A stretch of DNA of 64,000 nucleotides. Source: Morella rubra. Taxonomy: Eukaryota > Streptophyta > Magnoliopsida > Fagales > Myricaceae. The number at the start of each line of letters is the position of its first letter. Within the stretch, counting starts at the first letter, position 1. The stretch lies in NCBI GenBank assembly GCA_003952965.2, contig CM025850.1, positions 37,820,257 through 37,884,256 of the forward strand, in the 5' to 3' direction. A model generated the notes under the pieces. It was not told the DNA's origin and searched no databases. It saw only the letters and a program-made list of their open reading frames with translations. Position numbers and translations under genes: made by a program. Below, piece by piece: positions 57,601-64,000 of this stretch.

Positions 57601-58028
57601 TGTTCTAGATGAAACTTACGATCTGCTTCGATGGCATCTAACTTCTCTCTAATCTTCTTAATTTTACGAGCCATCTTCAAACGGTATGCAAGCTGGTTTG
57701 ATTTGGAAAAGAAAATGCGCACCTGTTTTTTCTTGTTACGTCCCTGTGTCATCATTTCTCGCAACAGACCTTCGGTGGAGAAATCTCTAGCAAGTCGTCC
57801 GCCTTATAAACGACATCGTCTAGCCTTCGAGCCAAAGTTTGACCGCGTTATTCCCAGCTGCCGCTTCTCCTCCGCGTCCAGAAGCACAGCTTTGATTGTC
57901 GAAACCGTGTCCTGGAGCTTCTCAAGCTCATCTTTGACACCCCAGAGCAGTCCGAGCTCTTGGAGAGCCCGGGAGCCCAATTTCCCAAGGATTCCCTCAG
58001 CAATGCTGAAGAGAAGACCTTCCGCCAT
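54614..58028 (-). pseudogene. CC-NB-ARC-LRR resistance gene (RGA type), broken
   Basis: Start at 58028 (MAEGLLFSIAEGILGKLGSR) opens an Rx-type coiled-coil domain. The NB-ARC domain (57764-56718) is one long open frame with P-loop GIGGLGKTTLAK, kinase-2 KKYFLVLDDLWN, RNBS-B GSRILVTTR, GLPL-type CVGVPLAIR and CFAYCSLFPKD. MHDLMHDLA follows at 56561. The LRR part (to 54614) is in short pieces; the end reads SLPEGMRRLTSLQTLKI and GEDWPKIAHIPRFEL. Such proteins are intracellular immune receptors that switch on nucleotide exchange. Breaks: frame slips near 57820 and 57785 between coiled coil and NB-ARC, stops between 56718 and 56562, many in the LRRs. A TATA-like ttttatattt lies ~100 bp before the start. 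Not functional as a whole. Confidence 0.92.
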
Positions 58029-59384
58029 TTTTTGGTGCTGAGCTAAGGAAAGCTAAAAGCCTGTGTTGAAGTAGTTAGAGGGGCAGAAGGAAGAGAGATG
58101 TTTGCTGTGTGAAGACGACCCCCAATTGAAATATAAAATTAATTAAGATTTAAGAGCCTCCAATTTCCATCACATGCCACGACTAATTAAGAAAAAGAAA
58201 GACCAACGGTTCTCCATTTAAGATTACGTCCCCAGTTTTCTCCATTTATTACGTGTTGAATATGCACTTCTGGGCAGTGGACCTACACAGCTCAGGAGCG
58301 GACGCGTATGTGAGTGGAGGAGCTAAACTTAATTTGTTGGATTGCTCTTTCCTTATTTAATGTGGCCAAAGGTGCTGGACCCTTATTAATGCTTCTGTTT
58401 AGTCGAAGAAAGCAAAGTGGAACTTCTAAGGCGGTACACTTAGAGAAAAGGAATTGGACCGTACAAGTAGCAAAGAATTTCGTATAAATTGACAAAATCA
58501 AGTACTTAATCATGATTTTACAAGGTATTTCATCCGTTTCTTCATGTTTTTTTGTGGCTATTATTTATAAGCACTTCATATGCAATTGCCTAAAATATCT
58601 TCTTGCTTTTGTGATATATATGATTGGAAGAGTCTAAACTTCATTTGTTGAATTGCTCCCAACTTGTTGAACGCAGCCAAAGGTGCTGGACCGTCACCAC
58701 ATGAGTCAACTTCTATTTGCTGATTAGCTCTGCTTTTTCATCTTTTCCAGCCTATCAAACTTGACTAATTCCTAACCACATAACATGAAAACATGTCGGG
58801 TAGACAGTGAGCTTCTCTCATCCTCCTCATTGGATTCGGATTCTGCTACTTAAAGCCGCTTTTTTTTTTTCTTTCTATCAAATAACACTTCAAGGTGCGG
58901 TACACCGCTAGTCAGGATCATAAGTTACCATTCGGCAGACTGAAATCTACTAAGGAAAGCCCATATCAGGGGATGACAAAAGGAATAGAAGAAGCATCTT
59001 GCCGCCCCAGGCCATACTGGGTTAGATTTGACGATCAAATCAAAGCCCAATTCCGGTTTGGGCCTTGATTCCCTGGAACACAACATGCTTCTCATTAGCG
59101 TTTCTGATCATGTATTTTATTTTCAGGTTCCATTTATCTTATTATCCTTTGTTTCTCTAATGTACTTCTTTACCTTTTAATGTTCAGCCTTGTTTTTTCC
59201 TCAGCGAGATAATGTACTACATTAGGAACAAATATGTTATAAAACAGAGATAGAAAACCCCTACAAAATTGCTAGCATTGTCATAAACAACAAATGAAAT
59301 GCAAAAAAAAAAAAATGATATAAACAACAAAAACCAAAACAGAGTCATAGGAGGATCAAAGCCCTCGACTCTTCTGGAGGCAGC
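58029..59384. other. Resistance-gene upstream region with a partial tandem duplication
   Basis: 58315-58395 and 58628-58705 are diverged copies sharing taaacttaatttgttg-type sequence and gccaaaggtgctggacc, offset by about 313 bp. The rest is AT-rich. No second gene. Confidence 0.5.
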
Positions 59385-59642
59385 CTAATTAGGAAGTTGA
59401 TACGCTACATTATTGTCACCTCTTCTTACACGATTAGCCTTCCAATGATTCGTTCTACTTAACAGATCCCTTATCTCTATCATGAAGATGCCATTCGACT
59501 CTAGAGGGAAATGATCGCAATCTCCAATATCCTCTGCTGCACGCCTCCAGGACACCAAGATTCGCTGCCTCTGCCTCCGCTTGCACGAGATCAGGTAAAA
59601 TATTATACCCAGATGATTAGTCATGTTCACTGATGTCAGCAA
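59385..59642 (-). mobile_element. LINE RNase H remnant
   Basis: The minus-strand frame ends with IEIRDLLSRTNHWKANRVRRG followed by DNNVAYQLPN-stop, the degenerate end of a plant L1 RNase H domain (family form: vRR.aN..AH.lA). No poly(A) tail or TSD is visible, so this is only a fragment. Confidence 0.6.
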
Positions 59643-60799
59643 ACAGCTTTAGCCAATTTTGGCCTCTTTTATCCAAGGGTCACACTAATCGCCCATAGTT
59701 TGCATACCCAAATAGTGCTTTCATCTACACTTCCCTCTAAAATTCAGGCTCCAAAATGAATCAAAGTTATAATAACTAAATGACTGAAAAATTAACGTCG
59801 TGGGATTGGGAAGAACACAATTATAACTTCTATCTGTCTATACGGACTCAAAAGTGAAACACAAAAGTGAAAATCAGTCTCTCCCAGTGAAACATCATCT
59901 AATTCAGTGAAAATTGATACCTATTCCTGAAGATAAAGAAGAACTAATTATAATGTAGTAGGTGCTCCAAAACAACATCTACTAATGTTTGTAATTAGTC
60001 TTTTCCTACAACTATGTGCATCTAAAATCTGAAGAGGCGAACTAATCTATGGATAATTACTATACTATATATAATATTGGGTTAAAGACCATTTTGGTCC
60101 CATAGTTCTTGGAAACAACAAAGGTCCCCTAGTTTTATGTTTGATCATACTTAGTCCCTTGGTTTATAATTTTTATCTATATGATCCTCCCATCTATGGC
60201 GCTAACGAAGATCCATGTCGGAGCCAACAACATCTAGACACGCCACACATATGCTGAGCTAGCATCACAACTCATACAACATATGCCGCTTAAGGTGATG
60301 TTTGCATACTAAAGATTTTCAACTTTTTAAGAAAAATTTTCAAAATCTCAAAATCTTTACATCCAAACATCAAAATGTCAAAAATTTTACACAAATGATT
60401 TCATTCCAGGTTGAAACTGTTGTTATGTACTGCTACTTCTAATCCTATCAGTCTCAATCAACTCAATCAAGATTTTGTCGTAAGATTGTTTGTCCTAAGT
60501 TATTATAAGCACTGTTTCTTGATTTGAAAAAATAAAATCCAAAGGCTAGAAGTTGGCCACCTCATTTAATAAGGCAAGATAAAGAGGACTCAGCTTGACT
60601 TGGCTCAACCAACTTTGACAAATTGAATTTGGTTTTTAAAATCCTACCCCTCAGAATATCTTTGTATAGAGAACTTATAACCCAATCTTTTCCTATGGAA
60701 AACCTCAATCAACGGGCTATGTTTTTTTGGGTACGAATGCTTAAGCTGTGAAGTTGGTTGTAAATTAATGAAATGAGTCAATCTTTAAAGAAAACTCGG
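59643..60799. other. Intergenic with a possible TIR-element end
   Basis: 60073-60300 (ttgggttaaagaccattttg, then agtcccttggtttataattt) is a dispersed plant repeat phrase often seen at MULE or hAT ends. No inverted partner was found. The rest is unremarkable. Confidence 0.35.
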
Positions 60800-62900
60800 T
60801 AGCAAAGTTTCCATCCCCTTTTTGTCCTGAGAAATCCTCATTCTCTGGACGCCTGCCAACTTCCAAAATATCATCAATGCCACGTGATGTTCCTGAGATG
60901 CAATAATACTGGAATTTCATTAAGCACTTGGTTGATTATGGTTATCAACTTCATATGACCTAAATCTTCAACACACGAGGTAGCGGTCGACGCATATGAC
61001 GTTTAACATAATCAGTAATCTAGATAGAACAAAAAATAGTACAATTATTTAATAAGTATCAATTACCTTAGTTTGCCACCCTAACAGAAGGAAATCCTAG
61101 CTTTTTCCAACTGTTGAAGTGGCCATGATTCACAGCCTTCCAGATGTATTGGAGGCTTTTTCTCATCTTACCTGAGAAATTAATGGAGTTAAATGATAAA
61201 TATTAATTAGTCATACGCAACTAAGTGTTTATTTAGTCGAGTAAATGAAGGGGGCAGAAGATAATCAAAATACAACTTCCCGGTTCAGTTTATAATATGG
61301 AGAAATCAGGTAAGATATGTCCAGAACTATAGAATAAATATTGGAATGTTAAGTGCTTTCCCAACCAGTTCAATTCATAGCAAAGGAAATACAACAAACT
61401 TACTTGATGTGGTATACTTTCTTTTAATTTTGTTTCTAATTTATAATTAAGGTATATATTGATGAATTTTGATAGTTTGAAACAGTACTACAACTATATC
61501 AATAGTTTAGACTCTTAAATAACATTGGTTAAAAGTGAAGTTTTTTTTTTAACACAATCGTTTCGATAAGCAGGAAAAGAAAAACATGGTACATTTAATT
61601 AACAACTAAGGAGACCCCGTGGGATTTGGATAAAAAGTGTCATCTCCATTTAATTATTTTTTTCTAGGCAGATGAAATGTCCTTCATAGATAGAAATTAC
61701 AAAGTTCACCGGAGTGTGGTGGATCATCACAATCCAGTACATCACAAGGAATACAATATTGAGCACGTATTCTTGAATCAACACAGCATATCCTTTTTTT
61801 TTTTTCTGGATGACTATTTCCATCACTATCGTATGTTTCCGGAGTTCCAGGCCACTTGGTTGAATCACAAGAAATCATTCCTGCAAGCTTCAACAAACGA
61901 AGGTAGTGTTTCGGATTTCTGTTTTACTTTGCAGTTGTTGTACGTACATCCAAATTCGAATTGCTTCTGGATGGTAAGGGACTACTTATAATTGGATCTT
62001 TTCCGCAACTCTGGCCCAGCATCTTCATGAAAATCCTATTCAACATTCTTCTCCAATGTGCTTCTCCACCGCCTCTCAACCTCCGGGACCTCACGCCATT
62101 CTTCCTCATAGAAGCCAAGAGAGTTGAATTACGTCCCTGCCAAACAATTAGTCCGTACACCATGAATCATGAGATTGACAATCACACTCATATGCTTTAT
62201 AGTAAGTTGTGTAGATCAGGCCACTCACATTCTGAGGAGCGTCCTCTCACAAACTTATTAGTCTCTCCCATGTCTTGACTTCATAGGTTTTGGAGTTCCT
62301 TTTGATAAAAAAAAATCACAGCCTTAATGTATCAAACGTACGAATAATTGCCAATTGGTTGTTCATGCAAAACAATTACAATTGAGATAAAAACAAATGA
62401 TTAATTAGCTTAGAGGCATAAACCCCCAGAGTTAGGCACCATATGAAAAGAAAATTGTTGAAATTGGGCAGTGCTCTTCAGGTGTAACAGAACAGGGGAT
62501 AACAGGGGAAAACCCCAAAGACACAACAAATGAGAGCAACAACGTGTGTAGAAGCTTGCAAACTATTTTTGAAATTCGAAATAAATAATTACCCAAAATT
62601 CTGGTATTTAATTGTTGTCTATTCTAGTACGTAATTCTCACCTATGCCTAGCTTTTGGAATAAAGAATCACATGACTGATGAGAGGGTAAGTACATCAAG
62701 TGCAATGAAAGATGCCAATTTAAAGACCTGGATTGGTACCTGATTACATATAGCCAAATTGTCCACCATTCGATGGAGCCTTCACAGAGCCAAGTGATTG
62801 TGACTTGGTTCCTCCCTCCTCAAATTCCTCTCCTCCCGATATTTCTGAGATTATGTATGGAGTCAAATTCTAGGGAAGAAGAGAGAACCGGGAGGGGGGG
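60800..62900 (-). repeat. Duplicated resistance-gene 3'-flank block C
   Basis: Counterpart of blocks A and B (see there). It ends with ttggttcctccctcctc and gatatttctgagattatgta. Similar motifs occur at about 51115, 52000 and 54236, so at least four copies of this flank exist in the window. Confidence 0.7.
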
Positions 62901-62979
62901 AGTGAAACCTTCTCGTATAGCTGTCGAGCTATGACCAGATATACTCTTGAACTCTCGTAGAGTGGTAAGATGCTGAAGC

Positions 62980-63558
62980 CTAGACAGGAGAGACCAATTT
63001 TAGGAGATCACAAAATTCCAGGTAGTGGAGGGTCTTAAGCCCTTGCCATTGCATCCCATCCTCATCATTGCCAAGATCGAGCTCAATGCAATTATGAAGC
63101 CGCAGTGCGTGACGTGCAGTGAGGGGTTGTACACCATGGGAGAGAGTCTCTAGTCTAATGCAGGCCTGTATTGGCAAATCCTTGATAGAAATGAGGTTCC
63201 GCAGCACCTCCTCTGACAGAGATCGAAGATCCTCAATGGCCTCTGGTTCTGGACTCTTCAATTGTGAAAGAGGAGTCGATGAAGAGGCAACGAGCGTAGG
63301 GGGGGCAATTGCTGTTGACGGCCTTTCTATTGCTCCCACTTTCATCATCATTGTCTGTTGCACTAGCTTCCAGCTGGGAGTAAAGGAATCCCTCCTCTTA
63401 CACAAACCCTTTAACATTGTACACAAAAAGAATTCCATCATCTTCAGTGATGGGAAGAATGTTGTTGGTGTCATGAGGAAGAAACAGAGAACAGAGATAA
63501 TCACCAATAAGTTGTAGGCTTGTTGCAAAAATTGCAGCACTTCAGATCTCCTGATCAA
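62980..63558 (-). pseudogene. LRR remnant of a resistance gene
   Basis: The minus frame includes EAIEDLRSLSEEVLRNLISI, QACIRLETLSHGVQPL and GLKTLHYLEFCDLLKL, leucine-rich repeats of the RGA type, preceded by a proline/serine-rich linker. Upstream it joins non-LRR sequence, so it is an internal piece of a dead copy or an exon of the gene at the window edge. Confidence 0.75.
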
Positions 63559-63751
63559 CTCTTAATCCTTGTCCAACAAATTACAATGCTTCTGTACTTC
63601 TGACAGTTTCTGCATATGAAATTTAACAATCAGGAAATGATGGAAGGGGAAAAACAAAAGAAGGATAAGAAAAAGAAAAAGAAGAAGAAGATGGTGCAGG
63701 TGAAGGTAAAATAGTGAGTTAACTACCCGATGAATTGAAGCTACATACACT

Positions 63752-64000
63752 TTACTTCAAGTCCAACTTTGGGATGTGAGCAATCTTGGGCCAATCTTCC
63801 CCTTCGTCGCTTTGGCATCTTCGGAATAATAGGGGACATTCCCTAATTTTTAAACTCTGCAAAGATATTAGGCAACGCATTCCCTCGGGCAGTCTTGTCA
63901 AGCTACCGCATCTCTCAATTGCAAACTGTTCGAGTGATGTCCAATTTTGGATCCACTCTGGTATAGCCATCAAGCTAGAACAATGTGAAATCTCAAGCTT
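63752..64000 (-). CDS. 3' end of an NB-LRR resistance gene (continues past window)
   Basis: Open from the window edge to the stop at 63752-63754: MAIPEWIQNWTSLEQFAIER, LTRLPEGMRCLISLQSLKIR and GEDWPKIAHIPKLDL-stop. This is the conserved last LRR and tail of RGA-type genes, nearly the same as the end of the gene at 54614. The rest lies to the right; whether it is intact cannot be told. Confidence 0.88.
   Translation of the reverse strand, partial: KLEISHCSSLMAIPEWIQNWTSLEQFAIERCGSLTRLPEGMRCLISLQSLKIRECPLLFRRCQSDEGEDWPKIAHIPKLDLK

Noticed and set aside
1-64000. CRISPR arrays, bacterial operons, ribosome binding sites
   Set aside because: No spaced short palindromic repeats or prokaryotic gene organisation; the DNA is plant nuclear.

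Overview
This is plant nuclear DNA, from a eudicot and probably a woody one. The evidence is spliced genes with GT/AG introns, plant-only families (LURP-one-related protein, CC-NB-ARC-LRR resistance genes, proline-rich cell-wall proteins), L1-type LINEs and long-TIR Mutator-like elements (MULEs). The species cannot be fixed from the sequence alone. A run of exactly 1,000 N (45596-46595) is an assembly gap. Apart from the resistance-gene cluster on the right, the window is gene-poor and built mostly from nested and gene-capturing transposons.

Left (1-14,900): a fragment of an old Copia-type LTR; a MULE-like TIR element (1230-8543) split by an almost full-length minus-strand L1 LINE (2030-8179), both with recognisable target-site duplications (TSDs); a PIF/Harbinger-like TIR element (8699-9516); a single orphan exon of the snoRNP protein NHP2 (12597-12702); short LINE tails.

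Centre-left (14,935-28,521) is the most informative part. A 5'-truncated processed pseudogene of cytosolic HSP90 (poly(A) tail, 16-bp TSD) was later hit by a ~7-kb MULE with ~0.6-kb TIRs and a perfect 9-bp TSD. That MULE has a FAR1-like transposase gene, a convergent GRF zinc-finger/coiled-coil/membrane-tail gene and one captured exon matching the actin-binding protein SCAB1. Further right is a chimeric Pack-MULE (26287-28521) with pieces of three unrelated genes: a CLAVATA1-like receptor kinase, a purple acid phosphatase and a DUF1677 protein.

Middle (28,900-45,600): an intact LURP-one-related gene (three exons), a Copia pol fossil, the 3' half of an alpha-SNAP gene, a Gypsy-type LTR fossil with an internal tandem-repeat domain, two tandem copies of a proline-rich cell-wall protein gene (one has lost its start codon), and the C-terminal part of a D-alanine-D-alanine ligase-family gene that runs up toward the N gap.

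Right (46,600-64,000): a tRNA-derived SINE with a perfect TSD, then a decayed cluster of minus-strand CC-NB-ARC-LRR genes: one recognisable but broken gene (54614-58028), LRR remnants, duplicated 3'-flank blocks, and the 3' end of another resistance gene that continues past the window. A Copia-type LTR fossil sits inside the cluster.
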